64,000 nt of DNA from assembly GCA_021414065.1 (NCBI GenBank), contig JAIOPE010000055.1, forward strand, positions 1-64,000, in the 5' to 3' direction. Positions 1 to 7,888 of this stretch are shown here, one piece after another. This DNA is from Planctomycetota bacterium (GTDB lineage: Bacteria > Planctomycetota > JAJSAM01 > JAJVHW01). The position numbers were made by a program, and so were the translations under genes. Under the pieces are notes generated by a model that saw nothing but the letters and a program-made list of their open reading frames with translations, was not told where the DNA came from and made no database searches. Every line of letters starts with the position of its first letter. The first letter of the stretch is position 1.

Positions 1-1188
1 CACGGCGATTTCAACGGGGCTCCGGCCGACGGCAGTGCCTGGGAGTCGCCGAACGCGAACGCCCACGTAGTTCGCGATGGCGGGTACGCCTCCCGCGCCG
101 ACGGGCTCCGCTCGGCGTCCCGCGGATTCGGCGCGGCGCCCACCGCGACGATGAACGTCGTCGCCGGCTTCCGCCTCGCACGGTTCGCCGAGGCGTCCCC
201 AGCCGACGAGATCGCGCCCCAAGGTGGCGCGGCGACGGATGTGTCGGTCTCGACGCCGGAGGTCGAAGCCGAGGCCATGAAGATCCTCGAGACCTACCGC
301 GATGCGACGTCCGCTCACTACCCCGATCCGCGCGAGAAGGACCTCGTCGCGATCGGCCGCCCGGCGCTCGGCGTGTTTCTGAAGGTGCTGTCCGATCCCG
401 CGTTCAAGGACCAGTGGGCGATGCGCCAAGCAGTCAAGAGGGTGCTCGCGACGCTCGTCCTCGACGAGGACGTGCCGATGCTTGCGCGGCTCATGCGCGA
501 CGGACACCGCGAGGTCGAAGTCGCATTCGCGAACCTCAACGCGCCCGCGAGCATTGCGACCTATGCGGCCCTGCTCCGCGAAGGCTGCTTCGACACCGGA
601 CTCCACGAGGCCGCTCGGCCCCATTTGCGAGAAGCGGCCGTCGTCCAGGCGTGCTGCGAGTGGCTGGCCGAGCCGAGGTACGACGGCGACCTGAACTTCG
701 CGATCGCGACCATGGCGGAGCTCATGGGCGGGACCGGTCCCCATCGTCTAAGGGACGATCCGCCGTCTCAGGTGGCAAAGAGCCTGGAAGGGCATCAGCA
801 ACCGTTGCCCGCAATCGTGCCCGAGGCCGGGCCGGCGCTGAACGCGTTGCTCAAGACGCCACTGCGCGTCGATGCGCGTCGGCACGTCGCCGCGGCCCTT
901 GTGCGGGTAGGCGACATGGCCGGGATACCCGCGCTGATTGAGATCCTCGGCACTCCGTTGCCCAACGACGGGCCGCCCGACGCGTACCAGCGTCACGCCG
1001 CGGGGCTCCAGTTGAACGGCGTCTCGCGCACCGCGATGTACGGCAAGTCGGCGTTCGACGAACGCACAATGCAGGTGGTGAGTGAGGACTTGTTCGCAGC
1101 CGCAGCAGCGAGTTGCGCGCACTGGTGGGAGCGGGCCCAGTACGACCTTCGCTTCGATCCAGCGACTCAGACTTGGTCGGTCAGATAG
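1..1188 (+). CDS. SUMF1/FGE-fold domain fused to HEAT-like region (5' truncated by window edge)
   Basis: The reading frame is open from base 1, so the true start lies upstream. The first 50 or so visible residues have the hallmarks of the C-terminal end of a SUMF1/formylglycine-generating-enzyme fold: a VVRDGGY-like turn, an LRSASR segment and the terminal GFRLAR motif. The FGE active-site cysteines are absent from this part, so formylglycine synthesis is unlikely. The remaining 330 or so residues are alpha-helical with short repeated units resembling HEAT/armadillo repeats (for example ALVRVGDMAGIPALIEIL), typical of protein-binding scaffolds. The frame ends in TAG just before a 265-base gap. 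Automated annotation would probably start at an internal ATG at 151 and miss the SUMF1 part. The role is unknown; substrate or partner binding is inferred. Confidence 0.7.
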   Translation, partial: HGDFNGAPADGSAWESPNANAHVVRDGGYASRADGLRSASRGFGAAPTATMNVVAGFRLARFAEASPADEIAPQGGAATDVSVSTPEVEAEAMKILETYRDATSAHYPDPREKDLVAIGRPALGVFLKVLSDPAFKDQWAMRQAVKRVLATLVLDEDVPMLARLMRDGHREVEVAFANLNAPASIATYAALLREGCFDTGLHEAARPHLREAAVVQACCEWLAEPRYDGDLNFAIATMAELMGGTGPHRLRDDPPSQVAKSLEGHQQPLPAIVPEAGPALNALLKTPLRVDARRHVAAALVRVGDMAGIPALIEILGTPLPNDGPPDAYQRHAAGLQLNGVSRTAMYGKSAFDERTMQVVSEDLFAAAAASCAHWWERAQYDLRFDPATQTWSVR

Positions 1189-1233
1189 GTCAGCGGGAAC
1201 AGGGCTGACATCGCCCGGAGCGGCCCGGAAGTG

Positions 1234-1280
1234 ACGTCGGAACGCGCGAGTTTTTGAGCTTGTGGGGACCCTCCCCGAGT
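1234..1280. repeat. Copy 1 of a 45-bp dispersed repeat with a GGGGAC/GTCCCC core
   Basis: This stretch matches 5665-5709 at about 37 of 45 positions and ends in an imperfect GGGGACC...TCCCCG palindrome. It lies in the 265-base gap after the first gene. Nothing else was recognised in that gap. It may be a small REP-like or transcript-end element. Confidence 0.5.
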
Positions 1281-1453
1281 TCGCAAGTGATGCGCTGCGC
1301 CTTGCTCCGCCGACTTCGCAGCGGGACTGCCCCGTCGTAGCGTTGCGGGTTAGGCGCCTGCGGTGCGACCTGGGTCTCGTTGGGGGCCGTGAAGTGCGAC
1401 CGGTTGGGGATCGGGGCTTGAACGCACCCGGGGCCTGTCCACAATGACGCTCG

Positions 1454-3217
1454 ATGCGTGAGCGAACGTGCGGCAGAGTCCGGGACTGGATGCGGTGGTG
1501 CGTCGCGGTGGTCGGCGTGCTGCTCGCTGTGGCGACGGCGCGCGCGGGCGAAGGCGTGCCGCGATGGGCCGAGGTGGACGTGGACCTCGGGCGCGACGGG
1601 CGCAGCAGCGTGACGTACGCGGTCTGCTACGAAGTGACTTCGGGCGAGTTCCACGGGTTCTGGTTCTCGGGGCCGCAGATCGACGCGCTCCGCCCCGTGT
1701 GGGACGACCGGTTCGGACTCGCGACGGCCGACGGCGGGCGGACCTTCCCGCTCGTCCGTGGGAACCGGAACGGGAAGCAGACGATCGAACTCGCGAATGG
1801 CGCGGGCCTCTCGAGCGGCCGCGTGATCTTCAAGTTCCGCTTCGCGACGAACTTCGCGACCACCGGGATGCTCGCCCGCACGACCCCGGCGGAAGGCGAC
1901 GCGCTCGTCGTCTTCCACTGGAGCCCGAGCACGTGGGACCACGCACTCGAGCACGAGACGGTGCGCGTGCGTTATCCCGTGACGGTTCCCGAGGGGACGG
2001 ACCCGAAGTCGAAGGAGTTCCTCGAGTCGGTGCTGTTCCGGACGGAGGCCGCGATGAACGCGGCGTTCAAGATCGACTACCGGCGCACCGCCGACGACGC
2101 TCGCTTCGAGGTGCTGCTCCACAAGGACGGCGTCGCGAAGGACGCCACCTTCGACATCCAGCAGTACGTGCGAGCGACGATCTTCGACGCAACGCTCGGT
2201 GCGGCACCTGCGCCCACGCCGTCCCGGCACGATCCCCCGCGTCCTGAACCGCAACCGATCCCCGCGACACCCAACCGGCCCCCGCAGCGAGCGCCCGAGA
2301 GCGGTTCCGGCGGCGGGCGACTCGTCCTCACCGCCATTCTGCTCGCGCTCGGAGGTGGCTTCGTCTGGCTCCTCCTGCGCAAGCACAGAGAGACACGGAC
2401 CGCGCGGGCTTCGCTTGACCGCGTGGGCTGGTCGTCGGTCGAGTGGGTGCCGCCGAAGATCGAGATGTCGTCGTTCCGCAAGGCGGGGAAGGTGTGCGAA
2501 GACCTCACGCCCGTCGAGGTCGGCGTCTTCCTCGGCCTCCCGTACAAGCGGCTCCTCAGCATCGTGCTGCAGCGCCTGCTCCAGGCCGGGTTCTTCGAGA
2601 TCGTCACGGAGGACCCGCTGGAGGTGCGCATCCTGCCGCGGCACCCGTCGGAGCTCGCGAAGCTCGAGCCGTGCGAGGCCGAGATGATCGTGGCCGCGGG
2701 CGACGACGGGCGTTTCTCGGAGGCCGAGCTGAAGGCCGTGCTGCAGCGCGTCGTGGACTCCGTGCGGAAGAAGACGTGGGATTGCGACATCGACGCGACG
2801 ACGAAGCACTGGCGCGCGAAGATCGACACCGTGTGGGCCGAGCGCGAGAAGCTGGGCCACACGCCGCGCCCGGTGGACGCCGCTCGCACGCCCGCCTTGC
2901 AGAACATGGGCTGGTACCACTGGTACTACTGGAACCAGGGCTACCACGACTACGACCGGACCTACCGCCCCGGTCGGTTCGAGCGGTCGATCCCCGTGAC
3001 CGCCGGAACCGTGGACTACACGACGTACCTCGGCGACGCGACGCAGGCGGCACCGGATCTCGGCGCGACGGGAGCCGCCGACGCCTGCCACTCGGCGTGT
3101 CACTCGGCCTGCCACGACGCGTGCCACGACGCCTGTCACTCGGCGTGTCATTCCGCCTGTCACTCGGCCTGCCACTCCGCGTGTCACTCGGCCTGTCACA
3201 GCGGGGGATCGTTCTGA
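1454..3217 (+). CDS. Membrane protein with C-terminal (Ala-Cys-His-Ser/Asp)x10 repeat; likely radical SAM target
   Basis: 587 residues. Residues 1-31 form a signal peptide or membrane anchor, followed by a beta-rich extracytoplasmic domain to about 255, a Pro-rich linker, one transmembrane helix (about 290-312) and a cytoplasmic winged-helix-like segment (about 330-480) reminiscent of DUF2207/TIGR04222-type membrane proteins. Then come a Trp/Tyr-rich stretch (about 484-530) and ten consecutive A-C-H-S/D units (544-583) before a GGSF end. Codons for the repeated residues vary (tgc/tgt, cac/cat, tcg/tcc/agc), so the peptide is conserved, not just the DNA. With one internal helix the repeat tail should face the cytoplasm. 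The stop overlaps the start of the radical SAM gene (TGATG). Repeated Cys beside an RRE-radical SAM-SPASM enzyme suggests the tail is modified, for example by thioether crosslinks; a metal-binding tail is the alternative. Confidence 0.8.
   Translation: MRERTCGRVRDWMRWCVAVVGVLLAVATARAGEGVPRWAEVDVDLGRDGRSSVTYAVCYEVTSGEFHGFWFSGPQIDALRPVWDDRFGLATADGGRTFPLVRGNRNGKQTIELANGAGLSSGRVIFKFRFATNFATTGMLARTTPAEGDALVVFHWSPSTWDHALEHETVRVRYPVTVPEGTDPKSKEFLESVLFRTEAAMNAAFKIDYRRTADDARFEVLLHKDGVAKDATFDIQQYVRATIFDATLGAAPAPTPSRHDPPRPEPQPIPATPNRPPQRAPESGSGGGRLVLTAILLALGGGFVWLLLRKHRETRTARASLDRVGWSSVEWVPPKIEMSSFRKAGKVCEDLTPVEVGVFLGLPYKRLLSIVLQRLLQAGFFEIVTEDPLEVRILPRHPSELAKLEPCEAEMIVAAGDDGRFSEAELKAVLQRVVDSVRKKTWDCDIDATTKHWRAKIDTVWAEREKLGHTPRPVDAARTPALQNMGWYHWYYWNQGYHDYDRTYRPGRFERSIPVTAGTVDYTTYLGDATQAAPDLGATGAADACHSACHSACHDACHDACHSACHSACHSACHSACHSACHSGGSF
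3083..3202 (+). repeat. 12-bp period coding repeat encoding ten A-C-H-S/D units
   Basis: Ten in-frame 12-base units encode Ala-Cys-His followed by Ser (eight units) or Asp (units 3 and 4). Synonymous positions differ between units, so recent slippage alone does not explain the repeat; selection on the peptide is likely. Confidence 0.95.
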
Positions 3218-4629
3218 TGCGCGGCGGATCGACGTGCCCGGCCGCGGTGCCCGCGGCGCCCTCGGTGGCGACCGAGCCGGATCTCGCGTGGGCCGACACG
3301 TGGGCGCGGAACGTCCGCGACTTCGTGTTCGTCCGCGAGGAGGACTCGGTCTTCATCCAGCGGCCGAACAAGGCGTTCAAGCTGAACCCGTCGGCGATCC
3401 GCATCCTGAAGCGGCTCTTCGCCGGGGAGCCGATCGCGACCATTCTCGCGCCGTTCGGGAAGGACCCGCGCGTCCGGCGGGACACCGAGCGGTTCCTGCT
3501 CGACCTGCGCCATCTGCTCGCGCACGGGCTGCCCGACACGTACGCGTCGCCGGCCGTCGATCGGAAGCCCTTCGGCATGAACTTCTCGCCGCTCCCCGTG
3601 ATCTCGGAGATCGCGGTGACGTACCGCTGCAACGCCGCGTGCTCGTTCTGCTACGCGGGCTGCAACGAGACGGTCAACCCCGTCGGGAGCGCTTCGGAGA
3701 TGACTCTCGACGAGGTCCGCCGCGTCCTCGACCGGATCGCGCACGAGGCGCAGGTGCCGAGTGTGAGCTTCACGGGCGGTGAGGCGACGTTGCGCGACGA
3801 CCTGCCCGACATGATCCGCCACGCCCGGTCGCTCGGGATGCGCGTCAACCTGGTGACGAACGGCATCCGGTCGGCTTCGCCGGAGGTCGTCGCGTCGCTC
3901 GTCGCCGCAGGACTCCACTCCGCGCAAGTGAGCGTCGAAGGTACGACCGCCGGAGTTCACGAAGGGATCACGCGGATTCCGGGCTCGTTCGACGCCACGA
4001 TGCAGGGCATTCGGAACTTCACTGCCGCGGGCATCCGCGTCCACACGAACACGACGATCTGCAGGGACAACATCGACGACGTGCTCGCGTTCCCGGTCTT
4101 CGTGCGCGACGTGCTCCGCGGCGAACGGTTCAGCATGAACCTGTGCATCCCCACGGGCAGCGCTTCGCTCCGCGCGGCGCCGCCGGTCCTCTACCGCGAC
4201 GTCGCGCAGGTCCTGCCGCGCATCCTCGCGGCGAGTCGCGCCGCGGGAATCGAGTTCCTGTGGTACTCGCCCACGCCGGTCTGCATCTTCAACCCGGTCG
4301 CCGAGGGCCTCGGGAACAAGGGCTGCTCCGCGTGCGACGGACTCCTCTCCGTCGGCGCCGACGGCAGCCTGCTCCCATGCGCGAGTTGGGACCGCCCGCT
4401 CGGCTCCATCGTGGATCGCCCGTTCCGCGAGCTGTGGACGTCGCCCGAGGCAACGGCGCTCCGCGCGAAGTCCGCTGCGCCGGAGCACTGCCGCGCCTGC
4501 GAGCACCTGGCCGTCTGCAACGGGGCGTGCCCGCTCTACTGGCGACAGGTCGGATGCGGCGAACTCGACGAAGCACGCGCGGCGGTGGACGCCCGTGCGG
4601 CGGCGCGCCGGTCGGGAGGTGCCTCATGA
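3217..4629 (+). CDS. Radical SAM/SPASM peptide maturase with N-terminal PqqD-like domain
   Basis: 470 residues; the start ATG overlaps the stop of the upstream gene by one base. Residues about 28-107 look like a PqqD-type RiPP recognition element (FIQRPNKAFKLNPSAIRIL then a helical hairpin). The radical SAM core follows, with the CxxxCxxC cluster motif (C138, C142, C145; RCNAACSFCYAGC) and an SFTGGEATLR glycine-rich motif. Residues from about 369 form a SPASM domain with many Cys (GCSACDG, LLPCASW, HCRACEHLAVCNGACPLYW) for auxiliary Fe-S clusters. Enzymes with this architecture (PqqE, QhpD, sactionine/ranthipeptide synthases) modify ribosomal peptides or protein tails. The neighbouring ACHS-repeat protein is the obvious candidate substrate. 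The chemistry performed is not known. Confidence 0.92.
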   Translation: MRGGSTCPAAVPAAPSVATEPDLAWADTWARNVRDFVFVREEDSVFIQRPNKAFKLNPSAIRILKRLFAGEPIATILAPFGKDPRVRRDTERFLLDLRHLLAHGLPDTYASPAVDRKPFGMNFSPLPVISEIAVTYRCNAACSFCYAGCNETVNPVGSASEMTLDEVRRVLDRIAHEAQVPSVSFTGGEATLRDDLPDMIRHARSLGMRVNLVTNGIRSASPEVVASLVAAGLHSAQVSVEGTTAGVHEGITRIPGSFDATMQGIRNFTAAGIRVHTNTTICRDNIDDVLAFPVFVRDVLRGERFSMNLCIPTGSASLRAAPPVLYRDVAQVLPRILAASRAAGIEFLWYSPTPVCIFNPVAEGLGNKGCSACDGLLSVGADGSLLPCASWDRPLGSIVDRPFRELWTSPEATALRAKSAAPEHCRACEHLAVCNGACPLYWRQVGCGELDEARAAVDARAAARRSGGAS

Positions 4630-5639
4630 CTGCGCCCGTCGAGACGGCCCGCGCGAAGCCGTCGGCGTCGGCCCCCGGAGGCGTGCTCGGGATCGTCCGC
4701 GCTGAATCAGCCGAGCCGGTGCTGACGTTCGCGGTCGCGAGGCGCATGGCGTACCGCACGCGCCTCGGGTGGGTCATCGGTCTCGTGCTGGTCGGGATCA
4801 TCGTGCAGGTCGTGACGATGTCCGTGCTGCTCGGCGTCCCGTTCCTCGTCGCCGCCGTGGTGATGTCGTGGGTCGTCGGGTTCGACAGCCGCCTCGACCG
4901 CCGGGGGCTGCCGCGGGACCCCGCGTGGGAGAACGCGCCGATCGAGAGTGTGGCGGAGATCGTCGAGCGCGACGACGCCATGACACGCTGGGACCGGAGC
5001 GCCACCGACATCAGCAACGGCACCGGGTTCGGCGTGTGGTTCGGCACGGCGTTCGGCGTGCTCGTCGTCTCCGCGCTGACTGCCGTGAACGTCGGCGCCA
5101 CCCCGGGGGCGATCGTCGCCGTGGACGGCGCGGCGCTCTTGCTCCTCCAGTGGTTCAGCGGGATGCGCAGCGTGCAGCGGCGCCCGGGCCTCGTGCTGAA
5201 GGCCGGGCACCTGCGCGACGTGCTGCCGCCGCTGCGCGCCCTCGTTGACGGGGTGGGCGGACGTCTGCAGGCGCAGTTGCAGATGACCGGGACCGCCGGT
5301 AATCGCGCGCCGGACGACGTGCGCGTCGCCGTCACGTTCCCGGCGCCGAAGGGGTCCGTGTTGACGGTGCAGGGTCAGGTGGTCCTGAACCGGGTCCAGG
5401 GAGTGCCGAACCCGTACCTCTACGCGGTCGTCGTCGGGACGCCGGGCCAGGGGCTCCTCGACCGCGGCCGGGCGATGAAACTCCCGCCGGACGTCATCCG
5501 CGAGGTGAAGCACGAGAAGGGCATGGACCTCGTCATCGTTCGGCAGCACACGACGAAGACATCGGGCTACCGAACGAGCGTGACCGTCAGCCGCCAGATC
5601 CTGGAAGCGGCCATCCGTCTCGCGGCGGCGAAGGGCTGA
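4626..5639 (+). CDS. Conserved membrane protein of the radical SAM/CHSA operon
   Basis: 337 residues; the ATG overlaps the radical SAM stop in an ATGA. Four hydrophobic helices in two pairs are visible (about residues 43-85 and 140-180), with a GFDSRLDRRGLP loop between them and a cytoplasmic-looking C-terminal domain of about 150 residues (LRDVLPPLRALVDGVGGRL... and a beta-rich end). I do not recognise the family. Tight coupling to the radical SAM gene argues that it works with the modified repeat protein, perhaps as a membrane partner or export/assembly factor; this is inference. Confidence 0.75.
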   Translation: MTAPVETARAKPSASAPGGVLGIVRAESAEPVLTFAVARRMAYRTRLGWVIGLVLVGIIVQVVTMSVLLGVPFLVAAVVMSWVVGFDSRLDRRGLPRDPAWENAPIESVAEIVERDDAMTRWDRSATDISNGTGFGVWFGTAFGVLVVSALTAVNVGATPGAIVAVDGAALLLLQWFSGMRSVQRRPGLVLKAGHLRDVLPPLRALVDGVGGRLQAQLQMTGTAGNRAPDDVRVAVTFPAPKGSVLTVQGQVVLNRVQGVPNPYLYAVVVGTPGQGLLDRGRAMKLPPDVIREVKHEKGMDLVIVRQHTTKTSGYRTSVTVSRQILEAAIRLAAAKG

Positions 5640-5664
5640 CTTACTGAACCCTGTCCCCGTGGGA

Positions 5665-5709
5665 ACGTCGGAACACGGGAGTCTGTGAGTTTGCGGGGAC
5701 CGTCCCCGC
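5665..5709. repeat. Copy 2 of the GGGGAC/GTCCCC dispersed repeat, between convergent genes
   Basis: This matches 1234-1280 and ends in a perfect palindrome, GCGGGGAC-c-GTCCCCGC (5693-5709), lying across the 3' ends of two convergent genes. It could act as a transcription end signal or be a REP-like relic. There is no T-tract. Confidence 0.5.
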
Positions 5710-6752
5710 TACTTCCCGCGCAGCCGCGCCAGCAGCGAGCGCTTCGCTCGCATCGCGACGGGCGGGACCCAGCCGTCGGGGGCGGTGACGGACTCCATCG
5801 CGCGGCGGGCGATGTCGTCGGTCGTGACGCCCTCGGCGACGGCGAGGTAGCTCGGGATCACGCGGTGGCCGAGGACGGCCGGGAGGACGGCGCGTATGTC
5901 GCCCGCCTCGACGGCGATGCGGCCCTGGATGCGCGCGCGCGCCTTCCCGGCGAGGACGAGCGCCTGGCCGGCGCGGGGGCCGGCGCCCCACTGGACGAGG
6001 CCCTCGAGCGACTTCGGCAGGTCGGCGCCGGGGCGGGTCGCGCGCGCGATCTTCGTCGCGTACGAAACGATGTCGCGGCTGGCCGGCGTGCGGACGACGG
6101 ACTCCTGCAGGGCCAGGATGTCCGTGCGGGTCAGGATCACGGGCAGGTCCGCCGGTTTCCCGGCGGTCGTCCGACGGACGATCGTCTTCTCGTCGGCCTC
6201 CGGCGGGTAGCCCACGTGGATGCGGACGAGGAAGCGGTCGAGCTGGGCCGCGGGCAGTTCGTACGTGCCCTCCTGCTCGATCGGGTTCTGCGTCGCGAGC
6301 ACGAGGAACGGCGGGTCCAGCGGGCGCAGACGACCGCCGCACGTGACCTGACGCTCCTCCATCGCCTCCATCAGTGCGGCCTGCGTCTTCGGGGGCGTGC
6401 GGTTGATCTCGTCGGCGAGCAGGAGGTGGGTGAAGATCGGCCCGGGCACGAAGCGGAGCCCGCGGCCGCCCTCGGGGAGGTCGCCGAGAGTCTCGGTGCC
6501 GGTGACGTCTCCGGGCATGAGGTCGGGCGTGAACTGGATGCGCTTGAACTGCAAGTCGAGCATCTGCGCGAGCGAGGCGCAGAGCATCGTCTTCGCGAGT
6601 CCGGGCACGCCCACGAGCAGTCCGTGCCCGTTCGACAGGAGGCAGTAGAGGACGTGTTCGACCACGCCGTCCATGCCGACGATGCGACGCGAGAGCCCCT
6701 CGCGCAGCGCGGTCATCGTTTCGGGGAGTCGCTTCGCTGGGTCGGCGGCCAT
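5709..6752 (-). CDS. moxR: MoxR-family AAA+ ATPase
   Basis: 347 residues. The Walker A is GVPGLAKT (48-55), the Walker B LLADE (about 111-115), followed by the family signature INRTPPKTQAALMEAMEE and a sensor segment LATQNPIEQEGTYELPAAQLDRF. This is the MoxR/RavA-like chaperone ATPase type. Such ATPases usually sit beside DUF58 and von Willebrand domain genes; here none is present, and the gene is flanked by a convergent membrane protein and a divergent glycosyltransferase 29 bases away. The ATG start fits the usual N-terminus of the family. Confidence 0.93.
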   Translation of the reverse strand: MAADPAKRLPETMTALREGLSRRIVGMDGVVEHVLYCLLSNGHGLLVGVPGLAKTMLCASLAQMLDLQFKRIQFTPDLMPGDVTGTETLGDLPEGGRGLRFVPGPIFTHLLLADEINRTPPKTQAALMEAMEERQVTCGGRLRPLDPPFLVLATQNPIEQEGTYELPAAQLDRFLVRIHVGYPPEADEKTIVRRTTAGKPADLPVILTRTDILALQESVVRTPASRDIVSYATKIARATRPGADLPKSLEGLVQWGAGPRAGQALVLAGKARARIQGRIAVEAGDIRAVLPAVLGHRVIPSYLAVAEGVTTDDIARRAMESVTAPDGWVPPVAMRAKRSLLARLRGK

Positions 6753-6781
6753 CCGCGAAGGCTAACCGGGCGCGGCCGATC

Positions 6782-7888
6782 GTGAGCAGCACCGTCGGCG
6801 CGCCGCGGGTGCTCCACGTCATCACGACGCTCGACCGAGGCGGCGCGGAGAAGGCACTGCTCGAGTTGTGCCGCGCACGCGCCGCGGCGTCCGGTCCCCA
6901 ACGAATCGGCGTCGCCTACCTGAAGGGCGACGGAGAACTCACGCCCGAGTTCGAGAGTCTCGGCATCGAAGTGCGCGACCTCGAGGTCCGCGGCGTGCGG
7001 GCGGCGCGGGCGCAGAGCGCGTTCCAGAGCTTCCGCCGCGCGTTCGCGCCGGACGTGGTCCATTCCCACCTGTTCAAGGCGGACGTGCTCGCCGCGTCCT
7101 GCCTGGGCCGCAGCCGACCGGACCGGGATGCGCTCGTCTCGTCGAAGCACAACGTGGACGTCTATCTGGAACGCGCGCCGTGGCGGATGCTCGGCCGCGC
7201 CGCGCTCGCCCGGGCCGACGCCTGCATCGCCGTGAGCGAGGGCGTGGCAGCGTTCCTGCGCAGCGCTCTCGGCGAACCGCAGTGCGGGATCGACGTCGTT
7301 CGCTACGGCGTCGAAGCGCCGGCCGCGCCGATCGTCGCCGCGCCGGGCACGGGCCGCGTGCTGTGCGTCGGCCGTCTGGAGCCGCAGAAGGACCCGCTCG
7401 GGCTGATCGAGGCGTTCCGCCGCGTGCGCGAGGAACGGCCGGCGACGCTCACGTTCCTAGGCCGCGGGTCGATGGATGCGCAGGTCCGCCGAGCCGCGGC
7501 CGCGCTGCCCGCGGGCAGCGTGGAGTTCGCGGGGTTCGCGGCCGATCCGGTCCCCCACTTCGATGCGGCGGACATGGTCGTGCTCGCGTCGCGCTGGGAG
7601 GGCCTCGGACTCGCGCTCGTCGAGGCGGCGCAGCGCGGGCGTCCGGTCGTCGCCACGTGCGTCGGCGGCGTCCCAGAGGTCGTCGAAGACGGCGTGACGG
7701 GCCTGCTCGTCCCGCCCGGCGACGCGAAGGCGCTCGCGGAGGCGATCCTGCGCGTACTCGACGATCCGGAGTTCGCCCGGCGGATGGGCGCCGCCGCGCG
7801 CGCCCGCGCACTCGGTCGATTCTCCGTGGAACGCTGCCTCGCGCAGCACGAAGCGGTCTACGCGCGCGCCCTCGGGATGCGCGCGTGA
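6782..7888 (+). CDS. GT4-family glycosyltransferase
   Basis: 368 residues from a GTG. The N-terminal Rossmann half begins VLHVITTLDRGGAEKAL, the classic glycine-rich GT4 opening. The C-terminal half carries VGRLEPQKDP, then SRWEGLGLALVEAAQRGRPVVAT with the E-x7-E donor-binding motif, and GVPEVVEDGVTGLLVPPGD. It probably transfers a nucleotide-activated sugar in surface polysaccharide or LPS assembly. It overlaps the next glycosyltransferase by GTGA, so the two are likely co-translated. The sugar specificity cannot be read from the sequence. Confidence 0.92.
   Translation: MSSTVGAPRVLHVITTLDRGGAEKALLELCRARAAASGPQRIGVAYLKGDGELTPEFESLGIEVRDLEVRGVRAARAQSAFQSFRRAFAPDVVHSHLFKADVLAASCLGRSRPDRDALVSSKHNVDVYLERAPWRMLGRAALARADACIAVSEGVAAFLRSALGEPQCGIDVVRYGVEAPAAPIVAAPGTGRVLCVGRLEPQKDPLGLIEAFRRVREERPATLTFLGRGSMDAQVRRAAAALPAGSVEFAGFAADPVPHFDAADMVVLASRWEGLGLALVEAAQRGRPVVATCVGGVPEVVEDGVTGLLVPPGDAKALAEAILRVLDDPEFARRMGAAARARALGRFSVERCLAQHEAVYARALGMRA

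Noticed and set aside
1190-3199. 669-residue minus-strand ORF opposite the repeat protein gene
   Set aside because: High-GC shadow frame: Arg/Val-rich with no domain motif, and it overlaps the well-supported plus-strand gene.
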